Assembly: GCA_963741055.1 (NCBI GenBank)
Contig: CAVUGU010000005.1
Coordinates: 1 to 64,000, forward strand
Origin: Bog-756 sp963741055
Lineage (GTDB): Bacteria; Actinomycetota; Acidimicrobiia; Acidimicrobiales; RAAP-2
Reading direction: 5' to 3'
Length of the DNA stretch: 64,000 bases
Below the pieces are notes generated by a model, which saw only the letters and a program-made list of their open reading frames with translations, had not been told where the DNA came from and searched no databases. The position numbers and the translations under genes are program-made. Positions 18,382 to 28,270 of the stretch are shown piece after piece (the stretch's first letter is position 1; the number at the start of each line of letters is the position of its first letter).

Positions 18382-21300
18382 ATGCACATTCGATCGAAGA
18401 CTGCTGTCCGGTTCCTCGGGGCTCTAGCCTGCGTGGCCGGTCTCGTGCTCTCGGCCCCATCCGGCCTCGCTGCCGCCAATCCTGGCATCAGTCATGCGAG
18501 CCGACCGGCGGCCGTCGCCTCGTCGGACTGGACGACCTTCGACCAGAATCCGATGCGTACCGGGGTCGACGCGTCGGGCAATCCGCTCTTCCCTGCCAAG
18601 AGCGCCTGGACGACATCGGTCGACGGGAAGCTTTACGGACAGCCGCTCGTCGCGACGGGGAGGGTGTTCGTGGGGACCGAGAACGACACCGTCGACGCGC
18701 TCGCGGCCGACACCGGTGCGGTCCTCTGGTCCACTCATGTGGGGACGCCGGTCGACTCGTCCAAACTTCCCTGCGGAGACATCGGGCCGACCCTCGGCAT
18801 TACCGGCACCCCGGTCATCGACACCACTCGCGCCGAGATCTTCGTCGTCGCCGATGAGGCAGTCTCTGGGTCGGCGATCGCCGCGCACCACCTGATCGGC
18901 CTCAACATCTACACCGGAGCCGTCGAGCTCGACCAGGTGATCGACCCCGCCGGCTCTTACCCACCGGCACAGCTCCAGCGGACGTCGCTGGCCCTCGACG
19001 ACGGCGCGGTGATTGCCGGCTTCGGTGGGAACGACGGGGACTGCAGCACCTACCACGGCTTGGTGATCGCGACCCCCGAGACGGGGGGCCCGACCTCGGT
19101 GTTCACCGTGTCGGACCTGCCTGGCGACAGCCAGGGCGCCGTGTGGATGGGGGGCGCGGCCCCGACTGTCGATGCCAGCGGCAACGTGTGGCTCGCCACT
19201 GGCAACGGCGCCTACAGCAGTTCGAGCAATACTTACGACGACAGTGACGGAGTGCTCGAGCTCAGCCCGTCGATGGACCTCCTGCAGGACTTCGCGCCAC
19301 AGCAGTGGTACAGCGACAACGGCAGCGACCTCGACCTCGGGTCGGCCGCACCCGCGCTCTTGCCGAATGGTCTCGTCTTCGAGGTCGGGAAGTCGACAAC
19401 CGCCTATGTGCTGAGCCAATCCCACCTCGGCGGCGTGAATGGCCAGGTGGCGCTAACCAACAATTTCTGCTTCGCCGACGGAGGCTCCGCCGACCTGAAC
19501 GGCACGCTGTACGTCCCCTGCAGCGGTGGCGTCACCGCGGTGACCCCGACCGCCTCTCCACCGAGCGCCAGCTGGACCACCTCGAGTGGCGCGCACAATT
19601 CGCCGATCATCGCCGGTGGCGAGGTGTGGTCGATCGCAGGCGGAACGCTCTACGGGCTCGACCCGGTGAACGGCAACGCTCTGCAAAGCTTCTCCATCGG
19701 TTCGACCTCCTCCGATTTCCCCTCGCCATCGGCGGCGGACGGTCTGGTGCTCGCGCCCTCCTCGAAGGCGGTCCACGCCTTCGAGGGTCCCGACGGTCTG
19801 CCAGCACCACCGTCGCCGCCACCAGTGCCGACGATCAGCTCGGTCGCACCCACCTCGGGCCCGGTGAGCGGGGGTACGTCGGTTACCATCGACGGAAGCA
19901 ACCTCACCGGAGCGACCGCAGTCGACTTCGGGACGAATGCGGCCACCGACGTGACCGTCGTCAACGACGGCGAGATCACAGCGACCTCACCGGCCGGGGC
20001 AGCCGGCATTGTCGACGTAACGGTGACCACCCCAGGCGGCACCTCGGCGATGGTCAGCGGCGACCAGTTCACATACGCGGTCGGCCCACCGCCCACACCC
20101 ACCGACCTCTCTGCCACCCTCGGGGTCGGACAGGCCACGCTGAGTTGGACCGCTCCGAACGACGACGGCAGCGCGATCACCTCCTACACGGTGGACATCA
20201 CTGACAACACGACGTCGACGTCCCCCGCGCCGGTCGTGGTCTCCGGCACTCCGCCGGCGACGAGCACACCGATTACCGGACTGACCCCCGGTGACAGCTA
20301 CTCCTTCACCGTGTCGGCGACCAACTCGCTCGGCACCGGTCCGGCCTCGACCCCGCTCACCGAGCTGTTGCCGGCGCCCTACTTCCCGGTCGCACCGGCC
20401 CGGATCTGTGACACCCGGGCGTCGAACACGACCGAGTGCGCGGCGATGACCCTCGCCGCAGGCGGGACCTTCAAGGTCCAGGTGTCCGGCCAAGGCGGGG
20501 TGCCCGCCGGGGCCACCGCAGTGGTGGCCAACGTGACGGTCACCGGTGCCACCGCGCAGAGCTTCCTGACCGCCTATCCGGACGGCACCACCCGGCCGCT
20601 CGCTTCGAACTTGAACTTCAGGGCCGGACAGACCGTGCCCAACCTGGTCACCGTGCCGCTCTCCTCTTCGGGGGCGATCGACCTCTACAACGCGGCGGGC
20701 ACCGTCAACGCCCTGGTCGACGTCTTCGGCTACTACGGACCGGGCTCGGGACAGGGCTTCACCTCGCTCACCCCGGCCCGGATCTGTGACACCAGGGCGA
20801 GTAACACCACCGAGTGCGCCGGGCAAGACCCTCTCGGCCGGTGGGACCCTGGATGTCCAGGTGACCGGCCAGGGCGGGGTGCCCGCCGGGGCCACCGCGG
20901 TGGTCGCCAACTTGACGGCGACCGGGCCCACCGCCCAGAGCTTCCTCACCGCCTACGCGGAGGGCTCCACCCGCCCGCTCGCCTCCAACTTGAACTTCAC
21001 CGCCGGCGAGTCGGTTCCCAACCGGGTGATCGTGCCGCTCTCGGGGAGTGGGGCGCTCACCCTCTACAACGCCGCGGGAACGGTCAACGCGATCGTCGAC
21101 GTGGACGGTTACTTCTCCTCGAGCGTCTCGGGGTACTTCGAGCCGGTCGCCCCCTCTCGGATCTGTGACACCAGGGCCTCCAACACCACCCAGTGCCACG
21201 GCAAGACCCTCTCCGCGGCCGGGACCCTGGACGTCCAGGTGACCGGCAACGGCGGCGTGCCCGCGGGCGCCGCCGCGGTGGTCGCCAACGTGACCGCCAC

Positions 21301-21502
21301 CGGAGGGACCGCTCAGAGCTTCTTGACCGTCTACCCGGAGGGGGCCTCGCTGCCGACCGCCTCGGACTTGAACTTCACCGCCGGGGAGACCGTGCCCAAC
21401 CTCTGTGTGGCCAAGCTCTCCTCTGCGGGAGGACTCGCCATCTACAACGCCGCGGGCTCGGTCAACGCGCTGGTCGACGTGGCGGGGTGGTTCACCTCGT
21501 GA
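18382..21502 (+). pseudogene. Large secreted surface protein: PQQ-like propeller, IPT/TIG, FN3, three RICDTR repeats (one frameshift)
   Basis: ATG 18382 has AGAAGGA upstream. A signal peptide (about residues 1-32) is followed by a PQQ-like beta-propeller (WTTFDQNPMRTG, YGQPLVATGRVFVGTENDT, ALAADTGAVLWSTHVG) to about residue 470. An IPT/TIG domain (ISSVAPTSGPVSGGTSVTI), an FN3 domain (ATLSWTAPNDDGSAITSYTV) and three tandem beta-repeats of about 125 residues follow; each begins RICDTRASNTT and ends NAAGTVNA-VDV-GY. One extra G in GGG at 20821-20823 shifts the frame inside the second repeat; the rest (20786-21502) is in the new frame and ends cleanly. Without that base the product would be about 1,040 residues. 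The role is probably adhesion or surface display. Confidence 0.8.
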
Positions 21503-21674
21503 GGATCTTCGTGTCGGGCGGCCGTTGGAGCCGCCGACATGATCGCCCTCGAAGTGCCGTAGGACCTGACTGTGCCGGCGTTCGGGGCAGTGTGCCCGTT
21601 CGGTATCGGCACACACGGAATGGTCGGAACGCCCCGCAAATGATCCGCCCACGATTGACCAGAAGCCGCCGCGG

Positions 21675-22235
21675 ATGGCCGCGGACGACCGTGCGACGCT
21701 CCTCGCACTCCTTCTGTATCAGCGGGACTCTCTCGTCCGAAAGGTCTCGGGTGTCGACCCGGAGCGGGCCAAGGTATCGCCAGTCGATTCTGGAACATCG
21801 CTCCTTTGGCTCGTCAACCACGTGGCGGAGGCGGAGGCAACCTGGGTCCTGAGCCGGCTCGGCGGACAAGATTTCGTGGTGGGCCATGCCGCGCACGCGT
21901 CAACGCTCGACGAGGCGGTCGTCCGCTACCACGAGGTTCGGCGTGAAGCCGACACCGTGATAAGGGATACCGCGAGCCTCGATGCCGTCGGTACGAGGTT
22001 CGATGATCAGCCGCCGGTCAACTTGCGGTGGGTGTTGGCTCATCTCCTGGAGGAGACAGCCCGTCACGCCGGGCACGCTGACATCCTTCGCGAACTCATT
22101 GACGCAATACCGGCCGTTGACGTTTTGAAAACTGGACGCCGCTCGGCGACCCAAACGCCCGGAAGTCCGTTCAGCCGCACTCGAACCCGACCCGCTCCGG
22201 GTGTTCAGAGACACCTTTCTGCGTGTCATGCATGA
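21675..22235 (+). CDS. DinB-like (DUF664) family protein
   Basis: 186 residues. Four-helix-bundle DinB pattern: LALLLYQRDSLVRKVSGV, then TSLLWLVNHVAEAEATWV with the first His, and VLAHLLEETARHAGHADIL, which supplies the other metal-binding His residues. The fold is shared with metal-dependent mycothiol or bacillithiol transferases, and many members are annotated only as DUF664. The last 30 residues are Arg/Pro-rich and unlike the family. It may be co-transcribed with the GNAT gene whose start it overlaps. Confidence 0.82.
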   Translation: MAADDRATLLALLLYQRDSLVRKVSGVDPERAKVSPVDSGTSLLWLVNHVAEAEATWVLSRLGGQDFVVGHAAHASTLDEAVVRYHEVRREADTVIRDTASLDAVGTRFDDQPPVNLRWVLAHLLEETARHAGHADILRELIDAIPAVDVLKTGRRSATQTPGSPFSRTRTRPAPGVQRHLSACHA

Positions 22236-22692
22236 TCGGTGGGTGGAGATTCGACGAGTCCGGATGACCGATCCTGAAGGTGTGGACGCGCTGGAAGGCT
22301 GGACCGTTGATGAACGTGCGTTGTACGGCGACCACCCGGAGCTGTATGCCGCCGAGGCGTCCGACTTCGAGCCGCCGAACGGTGCGTTCTTTGTGGTGAT
22401 CGCCGATGGATCCGTCGTGGCCGGAGGCGGTTTTCGCCGCATGTCTCCTGACACTTGCGAGGTCAAGCGGGTGTGGACCGATCCTGAGCGGCGCAGAGAG
22501 GGGCACGCCTCAGCGATCCTCGACGCCATCGAGGACGAAGCACGGAAGCTGGGGTTCTCGGCGCTGTGTCTTGAAACCGGTCAGGCTCAGCATGAGGCTC
22601 TCGGTCTGTACCGGAGGCGCTATCACCCGATCCCGGCGTACCACTACGACGACGCACTCGCGTTTGGTCATTCTCTCTTGGGCGGGCAATAG
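22228..22692 (+). CDS. GNAT family N-acetyltransferase
   Basis: About 154 residues from ATG 22228, which overlaps the DinB-like stop; GTG 22201 and GTG 22243 are other possible starts. The acetyl-CoA-binding segment is VKRVWTDPERRREGHASAILDAI, a good match to the R/Q-x-x-G-x-G/A loop. The later strand ALCLETGQAQHEALGLYRR is typical of GNAT motif B. Substrate unknown. Confidence 0.85.
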   Translation: MHDRWVEIRRVRMTDPEGVDALEGWTVDERALYGDHPELYAAEASDFEPPNGAFFVVIADGSVVAGGGFRRMSPDTCEVKRVWTDPERRREGHASAILDAIEDEARKLGFSALCLETGQAQHEALGLYRRRYHPIPAYHYDDALAFGHSLLGGQ

Positions 22693-22730
22693 GTCCCGGC
22701 GGTCGCCGCACGAGCGGTACAGACCTGGCG

Positions 22731-23030
22731 TTAGGGGTCAGTCTGAGGCCACCGTTTTCTTGCAAGCCACGGATACCCTTGCCAGTCTGTGTCACATTCG
22801 AGGAGGCACTCCTCCCCGTCGGTCAAGATCACCACAAGGGGTTCGCTCCAGACGAGCGTCCTGAATTGAACTCTGACTCGATGCTCACCGGACGGGATGG
22901 AAAGCGCGATCGACTTGCCGTGCCGGATCTTCTCGACGTTGGAGCCATCGAGTTCGACAGTGAATGGCTGCAAGCGGAACCAGGGCCATCCCGGCATCCT
23001 GTCGATACGGACGGTAGCGGTGGCAGTCAC
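22731..23030 (-). CDS. Small hypothetical beta-sandwich-like protein
   Basis: 99 residues from GTG 23030. The pattern is alternating strands: LQPFTVELDGSNVEKIRHGK, then SIPSGEHRVRVQF and LVVILTDGEECLLECD. The 'pAGxHxVxV' type strand recalls PEGA-like or other small beta-sandwich domains. No signal peptide. The function is unknown. It is convergent with the GNAT gene. Confidence 0.6.
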   Translation of the reverse strand: MTATATVRIDRMPGWPWFRLQPFTVELDGSNVEKIRHGKSIALSIPSGEHRVRVQFRTLVWSEPLVVILTDGEECLLECDTDWQGYPWLARKRWPQTDP

Positions 23031-23159
23031 ATTCGGTGCCCATCGAGGAGAGTCGCAGAGCCGCCGATCGGGGGCACTGGGTTCATGCCGTCGCGGGCGA
23101 AGCGGGACGGACTGGCGGGATGCGGGAAGGCTACGGCGAAGTGAGGCACGGGCTGAGGG

Positions 23160-23612
23160 CTACGGCGCGGGGACACTTGTGACGATCTTCACTACATCAA
23201 GGTAGGACTTGATTGCTTCGACGCAGAGGTCCATAGCCTCCACGTGGCGCTGAGCTTCGAGTATCCCCGGCCCAGTTTCTCCCACGGATCCGAAAGCCCC
23301 GTGCTTGGCGAGCACGTCCGAAACGTACTTGCGCATGTCCTTGGCCTTCCGGAGATCCATGCCGCTCCACTCTTGCCGCCGGCCGTAACGCAGCGGGGTG
23401 GTTGGGTCCCGACAGGCGACGATGAAGCGGACGTTGGCGACGAGATAGCGGTCCAGTACCGACTGTTCTTCGGGGGTCGCCTTTCGACCGACAACCTGTA
23501 GATGTCGTTTTACACAAATGGGAAGTCCGCGGTTGAGGGTGTTCGTGTCGGCACCACACCTGGAGCAGATCGGGGCCTGCAACTCCCCGAGTTCAGCCTC
23601 GCGCACACTCAT
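23160..23612 (-). CDS. Hypothetical protein with an N-terminal CxxC zinc-ribbon-like motif
   Basis: About 150 residues if started at ATG 23612 (the frame is open to TTG 23660). The N-terminus holds ICSRCGADTNTLNRGLPICVKRH: two Cys in CxxC, then Cys and His, a plausible zinc site. The rest is helical, with LDRYLVANVRFIVAC and a C-terminal helix AMDLCVEAIKSYLDVVKIV. It is not recognised. It lies just downstream, on the same strand, of a small Cys/His-rich protein gene (23769-23975). Confidence 0.6.
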   Translation of the reverse strand: MSVREAELGELQAPICSRCGADTNTLNRGLPICVKRHLQVVGRKATPEEQSVLDRYLVANVRFIVACRDPTTPLRYGRRQEWSGMDLRKAKDMRKYVSDVLAKHGAFGSVGETGPGILEAQRHVEAMDLCVEAIKSYLDVVKIVTSVPAP

Positions 23613-23768
23613 CATCACTGGACCCGCTTTCTTGCCAAGGGTGCAGTGACGATCTGCCAAGGGAACCGCTGGTTGTTCGAAGCCTACAGGCTGGACGTCG
23701 CCCTACCGTCCGCACCGCGCGGAGATCTCACGAGATGGACAAACCGCCTGAAACAGGCGTCCACGTTG

Positions 23769-23975
23769 TCAGCCGACCTCGCCGCCGTCGATGCTGTCCA
23801 GTTCCTCGAGGTGCCTCTCACATGCGTCGACCGGCCAGAGCTGACCCGTCTTATCGATGAACGTTCCCCTCGCGACGATCGGCTCCCGGCAGGGGCCCGC
23901 GTGACCGATGTTTGTGTCACTGAAGCGGAAGCACCGCCCCGGTCGGACCGAGAAAGCCTCCGCGTAGTACGCCAC
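23769..23975 (-). CDS. Small Cys/His-rich protein, family copy A
   Basis: 68 residues from GTG 23975. It is clearly related to the 38.4-kb gene: both share an AYYAEAF/AHYAQAF start, PGRCFR/PGQCFR, a GHA..C.EPIVARG core, a short DK/DR-x-G strand and W-VDACE-H-EEL at the end. Cys and His positions (CFR, GHA, C-EP, DACE-H) suggest one metal site. I do not recognise the family. Two further decayed copies occur at 41.5 and 43.0 kb. Confidence 0.65.
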   Translation of the reverse strand: MAYYAEAFSVRPGRCFRFSDTNIGHAGPCREPIVARGTFIDKTGQLWPVDACERHLEELDSIDGGEVG

Positions 23976-24330
23976 GACGGCACGCTACTCCGACCGTGCC
24001 TACCAGGCGTCAAGGCGTACTCGAGCGCACCAGCTGTCGGACGAGCCATCTCGGCTCTCATGTCCGGGGTCTCGGCCGGTGAGAGGGCCAACGGTACGCT
24101 CTCCGCAAACGCCACTGACGACATCACCGAACCGTATTCGCTTCGAGTTGCCACCTCAGAATGCGCTTGGAGGCTGGCGAGGATGGCTCCTCCCTCATGG
24201 TGGGCCGATGCCGAGCGCTGAACTTGCTACGCTGTCGTCCAGCGCTCGGTGATTCACGCAGACCGTCCGTCGTTGTTGGTTGACACTCCCGTCTCCCTCA
24301 AGTGTGTGCGTGGAGAAACGAGCAATCGAC

Positions 24331-24534
24331 ATGGCCGAGGGCACTGTCAAGTGGTTCAACGCGGCGAAGGGCTTCGGGTTCCTCTCCCCAGAAGGAGGGG
24401 GCGAGGATGTCTTCGTCCACTTTTCGGCAATCGACAGCTCCGGGTACCGCGAGCTGATCGAGGGTCAGAAGGTCGAGTTCGAGACGGAGCAAGGACCGAA
24501 GGGACTCCAGGCCCGATCGGTTCGACCTGCCTAA
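24331..24534 (+). CDS. Cold-shock (CspA-like) RNA/DNA-binding protein
   Basis: 67 residues from ATG 24331: MAEGTVKWFNAAKGFGFL carries RNP1 (KGFGFL) and DVFVHFSAI carries RNP2. It is a single OB-fold that binds single-stranded RNA and acts as an RNA chaperone or antiterminator. The length is standard. GGAGA lies about 14 bases before the ATG, a weak site. It stands alone between unrelated genes, as Csp genes usually do. Confidence 0.95.
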   Translation: MAEGTVKWFNAAKGFGFLSPEGGGEDVFVHFSAIDSSGYRELIEGQKVEFETEQGPKGLQARSVRPA

Positions 24535-24595
24535 GCAACGGAATAGCCGTCAGCGCGGGAACTCGGAGGTCCATGTAGACCGCGCCGGACCGAAG

Positions 24596-24895
24596 TTGCG
24601 CCGCAGGACAGGCCGCGAAATCGACGAAGAGGCCCTCAGCCTCCGAGACACCGGCCTTACCTATTCCGCCGTTGCCAGGAGTCTCGAGATCAGACGAGCC
24701 GTCGACGCCCACTCAGCCTTTCTTCGAGCCCTGAGGCAACGACACGGCGACGAGCGGGCGAAGCTTGCCCAACGGGAGGTCGCGCGCCTCGACGAACTCG
24801 AGACTCGCATCCGGACACGTGACGCCGCTGACCCGACAAAGATGGAGCGTCGACTGGTTGCGCTCTCCAAGCTACGCGAACCGCTTATCGACTGA
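24596..24895 (+). CDS. Small helical protein with HTH-like N-terminus
   Basis: 99 residues from TTG 24596. Residues 8-35 (GREIDEEALSLRDTGLTYSAVARSLEI) read like a helix-turn-helix of the 'x-LR-x-G-x-T/S-Y-x-x-I/V-A' kind used by resolvase and transposase-type domains. The rest is a charged coiled coil (ERAKLAQREVARLDELETRI) with a final DPTKMERRLVALSKLRE. It resembles small phage terminase-like or regulatory proteins, but I cannot assign it. Confidence 0.55.
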   Translation: MRRRTGREIDEEALSLRDTGLTYSAVARSLEIRRAVDAHSAFLRALRQRHGDERAKLAQREVARLDELETRIRTRDAADPTKMERRLVALSKLREPLID

Positions 24896-25014
24896 TCGGC
24901 CGACGACGCAACTTTGACGAAGTCAAGGCAGAGGTGATCGAGACGACATATGTTCTCGACTGCCGTCAGGTCCGGAGCCTCTACATTTCGATGGCACCAT
25001 TCCAGAAGGCCCCG

Positions 25015-25872
25015 CTATTCGTACATCTGGAAGCGCGGTCGGCGGCCGGCCAGACGATCGTCGTTCTCGTTGCCGACCAGGCGGTCCCACATGTCGCCTT
25101 CGTGGGTGGTCACGTAGAAGCGTCCGGTTTTCGCCTGCTCGAGCGCATGACGGGCACCGACGAACGGATCAAGGGCACCCGCTCCGAGTGCGTCCTCGAT
25201 GCCCTGCTGGGCCAGGTTCGACGCGTCGGTCTTCGTGGCGTCGATCAGATTGGTGGGACGGTTGCGATTGCCACGGTCGATGTTCGTCTTGACCATGCCG
25301 GGACAGATCACCGAGATGGCCACGTGCGCTGCATCAGCTAATGCGAGGTCATGCTGAAGGCTCTCCATGAGCCCCACGGCTGCGAACTTCGACGTGCAGT
25401 AGACAGCGGACGCCGGCGATGCGACGATCCCCGCGATCGACGCGGTGCCGATGACGTGGCTGGGCACGCCGGCCTCGATCATCCAGGGTAGGAATGACCG
25501 GACGCCGTTCACCATCCCCCGCAGGTTCACGCCCATCACCCAGTCCCAGTCGTCGAGCGTGGTCTCCCACGAATAGCCGCCGGCGAAGACGCCGGCGTTA
25601 AGGCATACAACCTCGACACCGCCGAGGCGCGACCAGGCGTCGACCGCCAGAGCCTCGACCGATGCCGGGTCCGTGACGTCGCAGACGGCCGCCTCCACGT
25701 CACCGAACCCGCGCGCCATGAGCGCTGCGACGGCCGCCGACAGCGCCCCGGGCTCGACGTCGGCCAGCACGACGTGGGCGGCACCGTCCTCCAGGAGCGC
25801 GGTGGCAAGGCCTAGGCCGATGCCGCTGGCCCCGCCGGTGACGACGGCGCGTGCGCCGCTGAAGCTGTCCAT
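25015..25872 (-). CDS. Short-chain dehydrogenase/reductase (SDR), divergent from the monooxygenase
   Basis: 285 residues from ATG 25872 (the frame is open to 25971). VVTGGASGIGLGLA is the NAD(P) motif, LNAGVFAGG the NAG strand, Ser lies in GTASIAGIV and Tyr/Lys in YCTSKFAA. A C-terminal extension follows ICPGMVKTNI. It is divergent from a Baeyer-Villiger monooxygenase gene across 148 bases. The usual logic of such pairs is alcohol to ketone by the SDR, then ketone to ester by the monooxygenase. The substrate is unknown. Confidence 0.9.
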   Translation of the reverse strand: MDSFSGARAVVTGGASGIGLGLATALLEDGAAHVVLADVEPGALSAAVAALMARGFGDVEAAVCDVTDPASVEALAVDAWSRLGGVEVVCLNAGVFAGGYSWETTLDDWDWVMGVNLRGMVNGVRSFLPWMIEAGVPSHVIGTASIAGIVASPASAVYCTSKFAAVGLMESLQHDLALADAAHVAISVICPGMVKTNIDRGNRNRPTNLIDATKTDASNLAQQGIEDALGAGALDPFVGARHALEQAKTGRFYVTTHEGDMWDRLVGNENDDRLAGRRPRFQMYE

Positions 25873-26020
25873 CTCAGTCCCTTGTTGGAGCAGTGCGTGC
25901 TCGGTCGACGCTGGCCGCGTAGGGGGCGAGCCGTGCGGCGTCCCGTACGCAGCGGCGACGTTAGTAGACACGATCCCTCTAATGTCTCAATCGCAGCCGC
26001 AGCGACAGGAAGGCACGGCA
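25873..26020. promoter_or_regulatory. Divergent promoter region of the SDR and monooxygenase genes
   Basis: 148 bases between two divergent genes of one probable pathway. It must hold both promoters and perhaps a shared operator. No clear palindrome or hexamer pair is visible to me; AGGAAGG at 26007-26013 is the monooxygenase ribosome-binding site. Confidence 0.4.
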
Positions 26021-27955
26021 ATGACCCGCAACGCCTGGTCCGGGATCCCGTTCGACACTTCGGACGAGGCCATCGCCGAGACACTGCTCGACGTCAGCAT
26101 CCCGACGCTCGTCATGTCTCTCGTGCACATGACCGGCGACGAGCAGCTACTCCGAGGCGACCTCAAGCCCGCGGGCCTGTTCCTCAACGAGGTCCAAGGG
26201 TTCATGAGCGAGGAGGACAAAAAGGCAGTCCGCGAACTCGCCCTCCCGATCATCTGCGACTACCGCGACCGCGGCTGCCCGGAACCCGCCCCGCTCTCCC
26301 CCAGTCTGCTCCTCGAGATGATGGAGTGGCTCGTCTGTGAGCCGGTACCACCCGAGTACGTCCCGATGCTCCTCGAGGAACTCGAGCTCGACGGCACCGA
26401 CTCCCGTCGTCCTTTGGCGCCCGCGAAGAAATCCGCCCGTGACGCGTTTCCTGTCGTGATCATCGGTTGCGGCCAGTCTGGGCTCCTTGCGGGCATCCGC
26501 CTGAAGGAGGCTGGCATCCCCTTCACGATCATCGAGAAGAATTCCGGTGTCGGCGGTACCTGGTACGAGAACACCTACCCCGGTGCCCGCGTCGACGTCG
26601 GCAACCACTTCTACTGCTACAGCTTCGACCCCAGCAACGAGTGGACCGAATTCTTCGCGCAGCAGCCCGAGCTTCGGACTTACTTCGAGGGCGTGACGGA
26701 CCGGCACGGGATCAGGCCGAACATCCGGTTTGAGACGGAAGTCCTGGGGGCCACCTGGGACGACGAGGCCGGTCGCTGGACCGTAGAGGTCCGGACCGCA
26801 GACGGAAGGACCGACCGGCTAGAGGCCAGGGCGGTCATCTCGGCGGTTGGCCAGCTCAACCGGCCGAAGATCCCTGAGATCCCGGGTCAGGACAGCTTCG
26901 CCGGGCCGTCGTTCCACTCCGCACAGTGGGACCACGAGCTCGACCTGACCGGCAAGCGCGTCGCCATGATCGGGGCCGGTGCGAGTGGTTTCCAGATCGC
27001 CCCGGCAATCGCCGATCGCGTTGGACACCTCGCGATCTTCCAGCGCACGGCGCAGTGGATGTTCCCCAACCCCGCCTATCACAACTCGGTCGGCGCCGGG
27101 GTCCGCTGGGCACTCGAGCACCTGCCGTTCTACGGGCGCTGGTACCGCTTCCTGATCTTCTGGCCCGGCTGCGAGAAGGGGCTCGAAGCAGCCCGGGTCG
27201 ACCCCGACTACAAGGGCGATCCCGTGGTCGCGATCAGCGACCTCAACGACGGCGCGCGACTCATGTTCACCGACTGGATCGAAACCCAGATCGGCGACGA
27301 CCCGGAGCTTCTCGCCAAGGTGATTCCGGACTACCCGGCCACTGGAAAGCGAACACTCCAAGACAACGGCAGCTGGTTGCGCTGCCTCAAGCGCCAGAAC
27401 GTCGACCTGATCCGAACGGGGATCGACCACATCGAACCCGACGGGATCGTCACCGCCGACGGCAAACAGCACGAGGTCGACGTCATCGTTTACGCCACCG
27501 GCTTCATGGCGAACCGGGCTCTGTACCCGATGTCCATCACGGGCCGCGATGGCACCGACCTACGGGAAATGTGGGGTGAACGGCCCGCCGCGTACCTTGG
27601 GATCACCGTGCCGGGTTTCCCGAACCTGTTCTGCATGTACGGGCCCGGGACGAACCTTGCCCACGGCGGCAGTCTCATCCTTCACTCCGAGTGCCAGATG
27701 CGGTACATCAGCCATGCTCTCGAGCAGATGATTGACGCTGACCTCGTAGCCATCGAACCGCTTCAAACCAAGTACGACGACTGGCACGCGCGATGCCAGG
27801 CTGAGATCAGCACGCTCGTCTGGGCTCAGCCGTCGGTCAAGCACTCCTTCTACAAGAACTCCTACGGCGAGATCCACAGCCTGAGCCCGTGGCGTCTCGT
27901 CGACTACTGGAACTGGACGAAAGAAGCCGACCTGGCTGACTTCCTGATCCGGTGA
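26021..27955 (+). CDS. Baeyer-Villiger flavin monooxygenase, 4-hydroxyacetophenone monooxygenase-like
   Basis: 644 residues from ATG 26021, with AGGAAGG seven bases upstream. Residues 1-140 form a helical extension, as in 4-hydroxyacetophenone monooxygenase. The FAD motif IIGCGQSGLLAG follows at about 145, then the Baeyer-Villiger fingerprint F-x-G-x-x-x-H-x-x-x-W-D as FAGPSFHSAQWD (about 290). The NADPH motif is MIGAGASGFQ and YATGF comes late. It inserts oxygen next to a ketone using NADPH and FAD. All key residues are present. The divergent SDR could supply the ketone. Confidence 0.92.
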   Translation: MTRNAWSGIPFDTSDEAIAETLLDVSIPTLVMSLVHMTGDEQLLRGDLKPAGLFLNEVQGFMSEEDKKAVRELALPIICDYRDRGCPEPAPLSPSLLLEMMEWLVCEPVPPEYVPMLLEELELDGTDSRRPLAPAKKSARDAFPVVIIGCGQSGLLAGIRLKEAGIPFTIIEKNSGVGGTWYENTYPGARVDVGNHFYCYSFDPSNEWTEFFAQQPELRTYFEGVTDRHGIRPNIRFETEVLGATWDDEAGRWTVEVRTADGRTDRLEARAVISAVGQLNRPKIPEIPGQDSFAGPSFHSAQWDHELDLTGKRVAMIGAGASGFQIAPAIADRVGHLAIFQRTAQWMFPNPAYHNSVGAGVRWALEHLPFYGRWYRFLIFWPGCEKGLEAARVDPDYKGDPVVAISDLNDGARLMFTDWIETQIGDDPELLAKVIPDYPATGKRTLQDNGSWLRCLKRQNVDLIRTGIDHIEPDGIVTADGKQHEVDVIVYATGFMANRALYPMSITGRDGTDLREMWGERPAAYLGITVPGFPNLFCMYGPGTNLAHGGSLILHSECQMRYISHALEQMIDADLVAIEPLQTKYDDWHARCQAEISTLVWAQPSVKHSFYKNSYGEIHSLSPWRLVDYWNWTKEADLADFLIR

Positions 27956-28270
27956 CCCGGGCGTCTCCAGGGAGCCGACGTTTGTCTGGCGTAACCGCCA
28001 AAGCCGGGCCTCACTTCGCCTGGAGTTCCGCCGTCAACACGATTGCTAGAGCGAGGGATGACGGGTTGCCGACTGCCTCATGAGCCGTTCAACCACATTC
28101 GATAACTAACCCGCTCCGGGCGGTGTGGGATAGGGGTGAGCAGCGCCGGTCAATGAGGGACCTCCTTGCGCTTGCTTGGGCATTTGCACAACCACAAGGT
28201 TGCCCGTGCGAGCGTGGAGGAGGTCCTCACGCATTGAATGTCCTGGGGCAGGGGACGACTGCCCCATCAG
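27956..28270. other. Gene-free stretch between convergent genes
   Basis: Lies between convergent genes. It contains a minus-strand copy of the dispersed intergenic repeat at 28081-28120. No frame is supported. Confidence 0.5.
28081..28120 (-). repeat. Dispersed intergenic repeat, copy 1
   Basis: On the minus strand this reads CCCGGAGCGGGTTAGTTATC, then GAATGTGGTTGAACGGCTCA. It matches copies near 46.9 and 48.6 kb (CGCCGGGAGCGGGTCA-TTATCGA..GTGGCTGA) closely. It is the only clear copy found outside the integrated element. Confidence 0.55.
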
